DNA from: an uncultured Campylobacter sp. | GTDB taxonomy: Bacteria > Campylobacterota > Campylobacteria > Campylobacterales > Campylobacteraceae | DNA length: 31,000 bases | Direction of reading: 5' to 3' | Assembly: GCF_938045465.1 (NCBI RefSeq) | Contig: NZ_CALIBF010000159.1 | Span: 1-31,000, forward strand | In this document: positions 17,689 to 23,702 of the stretch, piece by piece | Position numbering within the stretch: the stretch's first letter is position 1 | Layout of the letters: each line of letters starts with the position of its first letter | Position numbers and translations under genes: made by a program | The notes under the pieces: model-generated | The model's input: the letters and a program-made list of their open reading frames with translations, nothing else | Told to the model about the DNA's origin: nothing | Databases searched by the model: none

Positions 17689-17717
17689 TCTTTTCCTTTA
17701 AATTTAGCCAAATCACG

Positions 17718-17816
17718 GCGCGAGTGATCATACGGGCGCAATCGTGCTCGCAATAAATTTTACGCAGATCACGAAGCAAAACTGGTCCATACTCACTCGC
17801 GCGAAGTAAAATTTAT
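17718..17816. repeat. Two interleaved inverted repeats in the fmt leader region
   Basis: A perfect 10-bp GC-rich inverted repeat, GCGCGAGTGA (17718-17727) and TCACTCGCGC (17793-17802), is interleaved with an 11-bp pair, ATAAATTTTAC (17753-17763) and GTAAAATTTAT (17806-17816). The order left1-left2-right1-right2 would allow a pseudoknot-like fold in the RNA upstream of fmt. The second pair is low-complexity and may be chance. The whole 17689-17873 gap has no gene. Confidence 0.4.
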
Positions 17817-17873
17817 ACGCGTCGCACAAACCAAACTCCGCGCAAAAGGCCGCATCATTGCCGTTTTTCGCGC

Positions 17874-18215
17874 TTATTTGACGGCGGATTGATTTTTATC
17901 CTCGGATCCGTCCGGCCAAGGCCAAAAAGCACACGGATCTTCGGACCAATAAATCTTTGCAGACGGTTTCGCTCCCAGCTCATCTAGGCTAATCTTGCCG
18001 TCACGATTAGCGTCCAACCTCTTAAATTCCGAGCCTGAGCGCAGATTTAGCTCTACTTTCAGCCCGGACGGCACCTCGCTCGCCATCCACTCCTGCAAGC
18101 TCAGCGCGCCGTCGTGATCCTTGTCGTTAAAGTCCATAAAATTCGGCACCGGATCGGCGGGATCGCAACCGTATGCGCCGAAGCATAAAAATACTAGAAT
18201 AAAAATTTTACTCAT
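17874..18215 (-). CDS. Small exported EF-hand calcium-binding protein
   Basis: This 113-residue protein has an N-terminal secretion signal (KIFILVFLCFGAYGC). C17 could be a lipobox cysteine (AYGC), but the box is imperfect. There are two canonical 12-residue EF-hand loops. Residues 31-42 (DKDHDGALSLQE) and 68-79 (DANRDGKISLDE) both have Asp at 1, 3 and 5, Gly at 6 and Glu at 12. The pair suggests a calmodulin-like Ca2+-binding module in the periplasm or at the outer membrane. The C-terminus is Trp/Pro-rich (FWPWPDG). A strong AAGGAGG site lies 4 nt before the ATG. It stands between obg and fmt where C. jejuni has proB. Partner and role are unknown. Confidence 0.8.
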   Translation of the reverse strand: MSKIFILVFLCFGAYGCDPADPVPNFMDFNDKDHDGALSLQEWMASEVPSGLKVELNLRSGSEFKRLDANRDGKISLDELGAKPSAKIYWSEDPCAFWPWPDGSEDKNQSAVK

Positions 18216-18343
18216 TTCGCCTCCTTAAATTTTATCTTTTTGTGGCTTTTGCGAGCGATGAAAATAAAATTTAGCCGCGTATGTGGGCGCGCTTAAGACC
18301 TGCATTAGTCAAAACTCCTCTACGGCGCAGCTTTTAGCGCAGC

Positions 18344-19399
18344 CTACAGCTCCTTTTTTAGAAGCTCAAGCAGGTTAAATTTTAGCTCGTTTATATTTTG
18401 TCCCGTCGCCGAGGAGATCGGCATCACAAAAAACGGCTTAGTAGCGTCAAGCTCATAAATATCTTGCTTAAATTTCATCTCGCCCGCCGTGCCCGCGAGC
18501 CCCAAATGCGACAAAAACGCGTCAAATTTTTCCTGCAAATTTTCGGCCGCGTCCGCGCGAGTTAGAGCGATCGCGTAGTCTCTTTTTGCAAGTCCCTCTG
18601 AAAATTTCGCCGTCTCGGCCCTCAGCGCGTCAAACTGCTCCTCGAGGCTGCGGTAGTTCGCAAGATCGAGCATAAAAAGTAAAATTTTCGTGCGCTCGAC
18701 GTGTTTTAAAAACTGCACGCCAAGCCCGCGCCCTTCGCTTGCGCCCTCGATGATGCCAGGGATATCGGCCATGACAAAGCCGCTGTATTCGTCAACCTCG
18801 ACGAGACCTAGCTTTGGCGTGAGCGTGGTAAACTCATAGTTTGCGATCTGGGGTTTAGCGTTTGAAACGGTCGAGATCAGCGTGCTTTTACCGACGTTTG
18901 GAAAGCCCACGAGCCCCACGTCGGCGATGAGCTTAAGCTCCAGCCGCACCTCACGCGTCTGCCCCTCTAGACCTTTTTGCGCGTATTCGGGGGCTTGGTT
19001 GATCGAACTTTTAAAGTGCACGTTGCCAAGCCCGCCTTTGCCGCCTTTTAAAAACAGCTTTGTTTCGCCGTCATTTAGCATATCAAGCACCAGCTCGCCG
19101 CTATCCTCGTCGTAAACGCTGGTGCCCGGAGGCACGATGAGATAGAGATCCTCACCACTTTTGCCCGTCTTTTTGCGACCCTCGCCGGGCGCGCCGTTTT
19201 GCGCTTTAAACTCCCGCTTGCCCTTGTAGGATGAGAGGGTGTGGCAGTTTTTATCGACTCTGAAATACACGTCGCCGCCGTCGCCGCCGTCGCCGCCGTC
19301 GGGACCGCCTAGGATGACGAATTTTTCGCGGCGGAAGCTGACGCAACCTGCGCCGCCGCCCCCTGATTTGACGCTAAATTTTACGCTGTCTATGAACAT
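18344..19399 (-). CDS. obg: Obg/CgtA GTPase (50S ribosome assembly)
   Basis: The ATG at 19399 gives 351 residues beginning MFIDSVKFSVKSGGGGAGC. AAGGAT precedes it, and a 12-codon upstream extension has no family support. The glycine-rich Obg fold (about 1-158) includes GPDGGDGGDGGDVYFR. The G domain has GFPNVGKST (G1), TTLTPKLG (G2), DIPGIIEGASEG (G3, Obg-specific), TRAD (G4, near NKxD) and an SSATG-like G5. G4 reads ALTRAD instead of the usual NKxD, a substitution worth noting. Obg binds the 50S subunit and links GTP/ppGpp levels to ribosome assembly. It follows rplU-rpmA as in most bacteria, after a terminator-like hairpin. Confidence 0.95.
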   Translation of the reverse strand: MFIDSVKFSVKSGGGGAGCVSFRREKFVILGGPDGGDGGDGGDVYFRVDKNCHTLSSYKGKREFKAQNGAPGEGRKKTGKSGEDLYLIVPPGTSVYDEDSGELVLDMLNDGETKLFLKGGKGGLGNVHFKSSINQAPEYAQKGLEGQTREVRLELKLIADVGLVGFPNVGKSTLISTVSNAKPQIANYEFTTLTPKLGLVEVDEYSGFVMADIPGIIEGASEGRGLGVQFLKHVERTKILLFMLDLANYRSLEEQFDALRAETAKFSEGLAKRDYAIALTRADAAENLQEKFDAFLSHLGLAGTAGEMKFKQDIYELDATKPFFVMPISSATGQNINELKFNLLELLKKEL

Positions 19400-19469
19400 A
19401 GCTATCCTTAAATTTAAAACGGCAATTATAGCCAAATGAGTTGAAGATAATTTTTAAACGGATGAAATT

Positions 19470-19491
19470 TTAAAAGAGGGGCTTGCGCCCC
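19470..19491 (-). terminator. Rho-independent terminator between rpmA and obg
   Basis: On the minus strand GGGGC-GCAA-GCCCC forms a 5-bp GC stem with a stable GNRA-type tetraloop, followed by TCTTTTAA. It begins shortly after the rpmA stop. The U-tract is short, so read-through into obg is likely. Confidence 0.55.
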
Positions 19492-19508
19492 CGAAGATTT
19501 AGCGATAT

Positions 19509-19766
19509 TTACGCAGCCGGATAAACCGATACTTTTTTGCGATTTTTATCTTTTCGCTCAAATTTTACGACGCCGTCGATCAGCGCGAAAATCGTGTGAT
19601 CGCTGCCCATGCCTACGTTGCAGCCCGGGTGCGTCGCGGTGCCGCGCTGGCGGATGATGATGTTGCCTGCGCGAACGAACTCGCCGCCGAATTTTTTGAC
19701 GCCCAAGCGGCGTCCGATACTATCTCTATTATTTTGGGTTGAACCTTGACCTTTTTTGTGTGCCAT
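19509..19766 (-). CDS. rpmA: 50S ribosomal protein L27
   Basis: This is an 85-residue L27. It starts MAHKKGQGSTQNNRDSIGRR; the flexible, basic N-terminus reaches the peptidyl transferase centre. There is no cleavable Firmicutes-type extension. GNIIIRQRGTATHPG and VGMGSDHTIFALIDG are the conserved core. It sits 11 nt after rplU with a good ribosome site. Confidence 0.97.
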   Translation of the reverse strand: MAHKKGQGSTQNNRDSIGRRLGVKKFGGEFVRAGNIIIRQRGTATHPGCNVGMGSDHTIFALIDGVVKFERKDKNRKKVSVYPAA

Positions 19767-19777
19767 TTCCTATCCTT

Positions 19778-20086
19778 TTATGCGTTAATCGAAACGACTT
19801 TGACGCGGGTGTATTGGCGTCTGAAGCCGCGTTTTACTTTTGAATCTTTACGTCTGCGTTTTTTGAAGATAACGACTTTTTTATCCTTGCCTTCGCAAAC
19901 GACTTCCAAAACCACCTTGGCACCCTTTACGAACGGTGCTCCTACCTTTAACTCGCCGTCGTTTAGCGCTAAAACTTCGCTAAGCTCGAGCTTTGCTTTC
20001 GGCTCAGCATTAAAATGGTCTAAATTTAGGTAGTTGCCCTCTTCGACCTTATACTGCTTGCCGCCGTGTTTGATGATAGCATACAT
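19778..20086 (-). CDS. rplU: 50S ribosomal protein L21
   Basis: The ATG at 20086 gives 102 residues beginning MYAIIKHGGKQYKVEEG, the universal L21 start. AAAGGA precedes it. The longer open frame to 20167 is leader sequence. The C-terminus KKRRRKDSKVKRGFRRQYT is the basic 23S rRNA-binding part. rplU-rpmA are co-transcribed. An about 75-nt leader lies between the likely promoter and the ATG. Confidence 0.97.
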   Translation of the reverse strand: MYAIIKHGGKQYKVEEGNYLNLDHFNAEPKAKLELSEVLALNDGELKVGAPFVKGAKVVLEVVCEGKDKKVVIFKKRRRKDSKVKRGFRRQYTRVKVVSINA

Positions 20087-20168
20087 CAAAAATCCTTTAA
20101 AATTTGGTAGCCAAAAAGGCATTTGCCGTGCAAAATTTAAAAGCCCGTTTGGTATGAAAAGTTGCAAT

Positions 20169-20177
20169 ATTATCTCA
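20169..20177 (-). promoter_or_regulatory. Probable extended -10 promoter for rplU-rpmA
   Basis: The minus strand reads TGA-GATAAT here, an extended -10 with one mismatch. It is about 83 nt before the rplU ATG, leaving a leader of roughly 75 nt. Ribosomal protein leaders are often autoregulatory, but no specific fold was recognised. Confidence 0.45.
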
Positions 20178-20269
20178 AATTTTATAAATTCCTACTGAAA
20201 CGCCTCACAAAATTCCTACGAAATTTCAAATTTCAAGGGCTCGGATTTATTTTAAACTAAAGATAAATG

Positions 20270-20278
20270 TGCTACTAT
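20270..20278 (+). promoter_or_regulatory. Probable extended -10 promoter for the lipoprotein gene
   Basis: TGC-TACTAT lies 28 nt before the ATG at 20307, with an AT-rich upstream region (ATTTATTTTAAAC). It is back-to-back with the rplU promoter about 95 bp away, giving a divergent intergenic region. Confidence 0.45.
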
Positions 20279-20306
20279 CGCAACGAAATTTTTGAAGGAG
20301 AATTTT

Positions 20307-20735
20307 ATGAGAAATTTAATAGCTGCGCTCGTAGCAGCGGTATTTTTTATCGGTTGTTCCAACTGGAATATATCCAACGAACCAAGCGGAGTACGCAATC
20401 AAACAAAATCCCAAAGCAGCAAAACAAATATCGGCGGCGTAAATGATAAAGTCCAAGAGGTCTCCACCGCAGGCACCACTGATATGGTCGAAACGACCTT
20501 GCCCGATAGCACGGGTATGACTAATGCGCCGAAAGACCGCAGCGATGCATTTCATATCAATCAAGTAATTTCTGCATGGAATAAACAGCCAGACTCCATC
20601 AAAACAACCGAAGACAACGGCAACATCTATACCTGGAAAAACTATAAGCCAGGCTGCGACGTATCACTTACCAGCGACTCGGAAGGCTACGTATCAAAAT
20701 CCGCTATCAAATCAGCACTGTCTCAGTGCCTATAA
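20307..20735 (+). CDS. Unrecognised lipoprotein
   Basis: This 142-residue protein starts at the ATG at 20307, 6 nt after AAGGAG; the in-frame TTG at 20292 lies upstream of that site and is rejected. The signal peptide RNLIAALVAAVFFIGC has lipobox FIGC with C17. The mature protein starts with a long Ser/Thr/Asn/Lys-rich stretch without clear structure (about 18-85). A smaller domain follows with WNKQPDSIKTTEDNG and YTWKNYKPGCDVSLTS, ending SALSQCL. The cysteines in KPGCD and SQCL could form a disulfide. No family was recognised. It is the first of two plus-strand genes in an otherwise minus-strand window. It is separated from the DUF411 gene by about 160 nt that includes that gene's promoter. 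Confidence 0.78.
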   Translation: MRNLIAALVAAVFFIGCSNWNISNEPSGVRNQTKSQSSKTNIGGVNDKVQEVSTAGTTDMVETTLPDSTGMTNAPKDRSDAFHINQVISAWNKQPDSIKTTEDNGNIYTWKNYKPGCDVSLTSDSEGYVSKSAIKSALSQCL

Positions 20736-20860
20736 CCAACTTATCCGCGACGCCGAAATTTTAAAATTTCGTAAAATTTCGGCTTACGAGCGGGTAATGC
20801 TTCACCAAATCTAATCTTAACATTCTACGGTTCACTCTTAAAAATTTACTATTCATATTG

Positions 20861-20866
20861 TATAAT
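20861..20866 (+). promoter_or_regulatory. -10 promoter element for the DUF411 gene
   Basis: A perfect TATAAT lies 28 nt before the ATG at 20895. The -35 region is AT-rich without a clear TTGACA. The gap is short and there is no other candidate, so this is probably the start site for the DUF411 gene. Confidence 0.65.
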
Positions 20867-20894
20867 CGAGGACTTTTAATCACTGGAGTAAAAT

Positions 20895-21356
20895 ATGAAG
20901 AAAATTTTATTTGTAGGTGCGCTTTTAGCGGCATTAGGTAGCTATGCGGCGGCGAGCGAACATGTCAAGGTCTATCACGGCGAGAGCTGCGGCTGTTGCC
21001 ACAACTGGGCAAAATATATGGAGCAAAATGGCTTTGAAGTCGAGATGATTTCGCTGGCTGACGAGCCGCTTATCCAGAAGAAGAATGAGCTTGGGCTTCC
21101 GCTGGAGCTCGCTAGCTGCCACACCGCGATCATAGACGGATATGTAGTCGAAGGGCATATGCCAATAGGCGAAATCCACACGTTACTAAAAAATAAGCCT
21201 AAAGACGTCATCGGCATAGCAGTACCTGGCATGCCACTAGAAGCGCCAGGTATGGAGCAAAGCTCTCAGCCCGAGGTCTATGACGTGGTGGCGTTTAAAA
21301 AGGATGGCTCGTATCAAAGCATCGCCACTTACAAAGGCAAAGAAAAAATCAAATAA
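20895..21356 (+). CDS. Exported DUF411 metal-binding protein
   Basis: This 153-residue protein has signal peptide KKILFVGALLAALGSYAAA, cleaved near residue 20. The mature part is a DUF411 domain. A thioredoxin-like start, VKVYHGESCGCCHNWAKYM, contains C32, C34 and C35. The second conserved block is LASCHTAIIDGYVVEGHMP, with C75, H76, H88 and M89. DUF411 proteins are often found with copper-resistance genes and are thought to bind copper in the periplasm. Here no copper pump or oxidase is adjacent, so the role stays inferred. GGAG precedes the ATG, and the gene has its own promoter. The C-terminus (PEVYDVVAFKKDGSY) is a short variable addition. A perfect palindrome follows the stop. Confidence 0.88.
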   Translation: MKKILFVGALLAALGSYAAASEHVKVYHGESCGCCHNWAKYMEQNGFEVEMISLADEPLIQKKNELGLPLELASCHTAIIDGYVVEGHMPIGEIHTLLKNKPKDVIGIAVPGMPLEAPGMEQSSQPEVYDVVAFKKDGSYQSIATYKGKEKIK

Positions 21357-21359
21357 TCC

Positions 21360-21375
21360 GCCGCTTTAAAGCGGC
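21360..21375. terminator. Perfect 16-bp palindrome after the DUF411 gene (weak terminator candidate)
   Basis: GCCGCTTT-AAAGCGGC starts 4 nt after the stop codon. It can form a hairpin with a tight loop, but no T-run follows on the plus strand. It may be a factor-dependent or weak terminator. Confidence 0.35.
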
Positions 21376-21520
21376 AACTTACTTATTAGCTCGCTAAAAT
21401 TTTGCCTATTTTATGGCTCGACGCAATTTGCCTCAGCTAGCGAATGCTGCCACGATCTGCAAAAAATGACGCGCAAATTAATTTCAAACACTGCTATGAT
21501 AAAGGGGATTAAAAATTAAG

Positions 21521-21594
21521 TGGATGGGCTAATAGGGGTCGAACCTATATTCACAAATCCAGAGTTTGTTGTCCTGCCATTAGACGATAGCCCA
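21521..21594 (-). tRNA. tRNA-Gln (anticodon CUG)
   Basis: The gene folds completely by eye. Acceptor TGGGCTA pairs with TAGCCCA. The D arm is GTC-TAATGGCAG-GAC. The anticodon stem is ACAAA/TTTGT with loop CTCTGGA, so U33 is followed by anticodon CUG. The T arm is ATAGG-TTCGACC-CCTAT. CCA is encoded. The first pair U1-A72 is the identity element used by GatCAB for tRNA-Gln in organisms that charge Gln indirectly, as Campylobacter does. The discriminator base reads T. An A/T-rich spacer of uridine-rich character follows the 3' end on the minus strand (TTAATTTTTAATC). Confidence 0.93.
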
Positions 21595-21609
21595 TTGCGG
21601 AAGCGGTAT

Positions 21610-21615
21610 TTTATA
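21610..21615 (-). promoter_or_regulatory. Probable -10 element for tRNA-Gln
   Basis: TATAAA(AT) on the minus strand lies 15 nt upstream of the mature tRNA 5' end. The -35 region is not obvious. The spacing fits a short 5' leader removed by RNase P. Confidence 0.45.
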
Positions 21616-22577
21616 GAATTTTGCTTTAAAAAAGCATAAGAGCGGGCGGAATTTTAAAATTTTGCAAAATTTTAGATTAAATTTAAAGCCCTGCTGAGCC
21701 GAAACGATAAAATTCAAACGTAAAAACTAACGCTGCTTTCATAGGCTTCGATAAAAGAATATGGCTACTCGCCGCGGAGCTAAATTTTAAAATTTGGCTA
21801 GTTCATCCTATATTTGCGCCTTTGCGAGCTATTCGTCGCAGGATGAAATTTTATCATATAAGCCTGCCTTCAAAACATATATGTTTAGTGCTCGCTGGGC
21901 GGGCGCGACCTTAAATGCTATAAATCGCACCGAAAACCCGCAGCAAGCATAATTGCGACAAACCCAAATACGGCGCCCAAAATAAGCGTCAAATAGACTT
22001 GCGGCAAGATCGCACAAAAAAGTCTTACCAAATACTTGCCTCAAGCGGAGCGTAGAATTTATCGCGATTAGGCGGGGTCTAAACTAAAATCAAAGCCAGA
22101 ATTGAGTGCGAAGCTTGCGTTAAATTTCTTGCAAAATCCGTTCGCAAACTCAAAAGATATTGCGAAATTGCATAAAATTTGGCTACGGCAAGATTTTCCA
22201 GTACATTGTGTTAATACAAACCGAAAGTGAATAGAACACAATTACTCGAGGTAGCAAAATTTTCCCATACGTCGTTAATACCGAACATTGACGAATCAGA
22301 TCAAGTACTATGGACAAAGTGAAATATTCCCGTACATTGTTAGTTCGGCACGGGCTATTGCTAGACCAGAGCAGAAATGTGCGAAATTTAACTTCGCGTA
22401 TCGTTTGAACACCTAGAAAGCACCTTGCTTTCCAGCTAAATAGCACGAGCAAATTCATATCGCGTGCTGTTTAAAACTCAAAAATTAATTGGAAATTTTA
22501 AATTTCGGGCGCGGGTTCACTTCTAAGTATTCGCAAAAATAACGTATCAAAGCTAGAAAAAATTCGCTTTATTGCAC
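21616..22577. other. Gene-poor region of about 960 bp
   Basis: No convincing gene was found between the tRNA and the HAD gene. Open frames of 71 and 91 codons on the minus strand have no motif, no good ribosome site and no codon-usage support. The segment 21618-21800 is made of AAATTTT-type tracts. A hydrophobic minus-strand stretch at 21918-22040 reads like one membrane helix (VYLTLILGAVFGFVAIMLAAG). It could be a relic or a tiny membrane protein starting at a TTG. The right third holds the 65-66-bp periodic units listed separately. I interpret the region as decayed DNA at a rearrangement junction. Confidence 0.55.
22188..22480. repeat. Five decayed units spaced 65-66 bp apart
   Basis: Related words recur at a near-constant period. 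Unit 1 is ATTTTCCAGTACATTGTGTT (22193 on), unit 2 ATTTTCCCATACGTCGTTAA (22259 on), and unit 3 ATATTCCCGTACATTGTTAG (22324 on). Units 4 and 5 diverge more but share TCGCGT...GTTT (TTCGCGTATCGTTTGAA at 22393 on, ATCGCGTGCTGTTTAAA at 22459 on). Their anchor T bases are at 22202, 22268, 22333, 22399 and 22465. Material between the words is only weakly alike. A worn tandem repeat with a 22-codon period, or a relic array, would both fit. A live CRISPR is excluded by the divergence. Confidence 0.45.
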
Positions 22578-23636
22578 CTAAAATTTTGATGAAATTTCGC
22601 GTATCAGCTCAACCGCCTCTTTTGCGTCCGCGCATACGAACTCGAAATGCGCCCGTAGCTCCGAGGCACTGCCGTAACCGCAGCTTACGCCCACGCTTCG
22701 CACCGCTGCCGACTTTGCCGAGATGGCGTCAAGCGACGTATCACCGATCATAAAGATATTTTGGCCAACAGAAGGCAGGATTTCGTCACTGCAAATTTTG
22801 TCATAACAAGGAGTGGAATTTAGCTCATGTGCATCATAAATTTTACCGCCGTGCGCTCCGCCTTTATCGCTCTCGCCCTCGATGCCGATATTGTCCTTTC
22901 GGTTCTTATCGCCAGCCTCATGTCTATCGCTCTTTACTTCGCTTAAATTTTTAAACGAAATTCTATCGGAATTTTGACTCGCGATGCTGCTTAAATTTTG
23001 CTCGTAAACTTTGCTAGGATCAGGATCAAGCGCAAGAATACTTGGTAGATCGGATGGCGGAATTTCACTCAAAATCGTACTCCTGCTAGCAGCACTTGTA
23101 TTTTCATCGGCAGTCGCGTCGTGAGTTTTACCGCGAGCCGCATGCGGGCTTTGGCTAGCGTTCGCGCCGCAGATTCCTAAATTTTCGAGCGCCTTTAAGA
23201 TTGGTTCGGCGCTTGGTTTGGGATCTTGCACGTCCTCTCGCCCGACGATGGTGCCGAAAAATTCCGCGATACCAAGATGATGTAATAAAATTTTAGAAAA
23301 TTTCGACGTTTTAGTGGTTACGACGCCTAAGTTTGCAAACTCGCTCGCCGCACGAACCGCCTCGAACGCACCGCTTAGCAGAACGGTCTGATCCAAAAAA
23401 GTCTGCGCGTATCGCTGTTTGTAGGTGAGCACGAAATTCTGCACATCGCGCGTCACACCTAGACGCTCAAACATTACCTCTAACGGATGCCCGATAAGCT
23501 TTTTAATCGCTTCGTCGCTAGGCTCTGCAGCGCCCAAATGCGCAAACGCGTAGTGAAAGCCGTCCAGTATCGCGGGCGTGGAGTCTATGAGTGTACCATC
23601 GAGATCAAAAAGCAGAGTGGTTTGGAATTTTGGCAT
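22578..23636 (-). CDS. HAD-superfamily phosphatase (phosphoglycolate phosphatase-like) with a ~135-residue internal insertion
   Basis: This protein has 352 residues where the family usually has about 210-220. Motif I is FDLDGTLIDS (nucleophile D11, acid D13). The alpha-helical cap is at about 18-85, motif II is VVTTKTS at 105-111, motif III is K140 in DPKPSAEP, and motif IV is IGDTSLDAISAK with D299 and D303. Every catalytic residue is present. Between LENLGI (residue 155) and NIFMIGDT (293) lies an in-frame, hydrophilic, low-complexity insert. It is rich in Ser, Asp, Lys, Asn and Gly and has no recognisable domain. In ordinary homologs these segments are nearly adjacent. The gene follows cadF after a terminator and has no clear Shine-Dalgarno site. 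C. jejuni has a HAD gene at this place (recalled). Confidence 0.85.
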   Translation of the reverse strand: MPKFQTTLLFDLDGTLIDSTPAILDGFHYAFAHLGAAEPSDEAIKKLIGHPLEVMFERLGVTRDVQNFVLTYKQRYAQTFLDQTVLLSGAFEAVRAASEFANLGVVTTKTSKFSKILLHHLGIAEFFGTIVGREDVQDPKPSAEPILKALENLGICGANASQSPHAARGKTHDATADENTSAASRSTILSEIPPSDLPSILALDPDPSKVYEQNLSSIASQNSDRISFKNLSEVKSDRHEAGDKNRKDNIGIEGESDKGGAHGGKIYDAHELNSTPCYDKICSDEILPSVGQNIFMIGDTSLDAISAKSAAVRSVGVSCGYGSASELRAHFEFVCADAKEAVELIREISSKF

Positions 23637-23656
23637 TTTAAAATTTAATTTGGATA

Positions 23657-23684
23657 TAAAAAAAGCGGAGCCGAAGCTCCGCTT
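23657..23684 (-). terminator. Rho-independent terminator after the cadF-like gene
   Basis: On the minus strand AAGCGGAGC-TTCG-GCTCCGCTT gives a perfect 9-bp stem with a UUCG tetraloop, followed by a run of seven T. It starts about 20 nt after the stop codon. It should stop most transcription before the HAD gene. Confidence 0.9.
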
Positions 23685-23702
23685 ATGTGGATCTAGAAAA
23701 GA

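Noticed and set aside
20087..20167. Longer L21 N-terminus from 20167
   Set aside because: The conserved L21 start with its ribosome site is at 20086; the rest is leader.
21829..22044. Minus-strand frame of 71 codons
   Set aside because: No motif; another frame of the same DNA gives the more protein-like hydrophobic segment.
22183..22458. Minus-strand frame of 91 codons across the 66-bp units
   Set aside because: Codon use and composition look random, there is no ribosome site, and the periodicity is of DNA words rather than a clear protein repeat.
22188..22480. Live CRISPR array
   Set aside because: The 66-bp step fits, but the repeats differ too much from each other and no cas genes are in the window.
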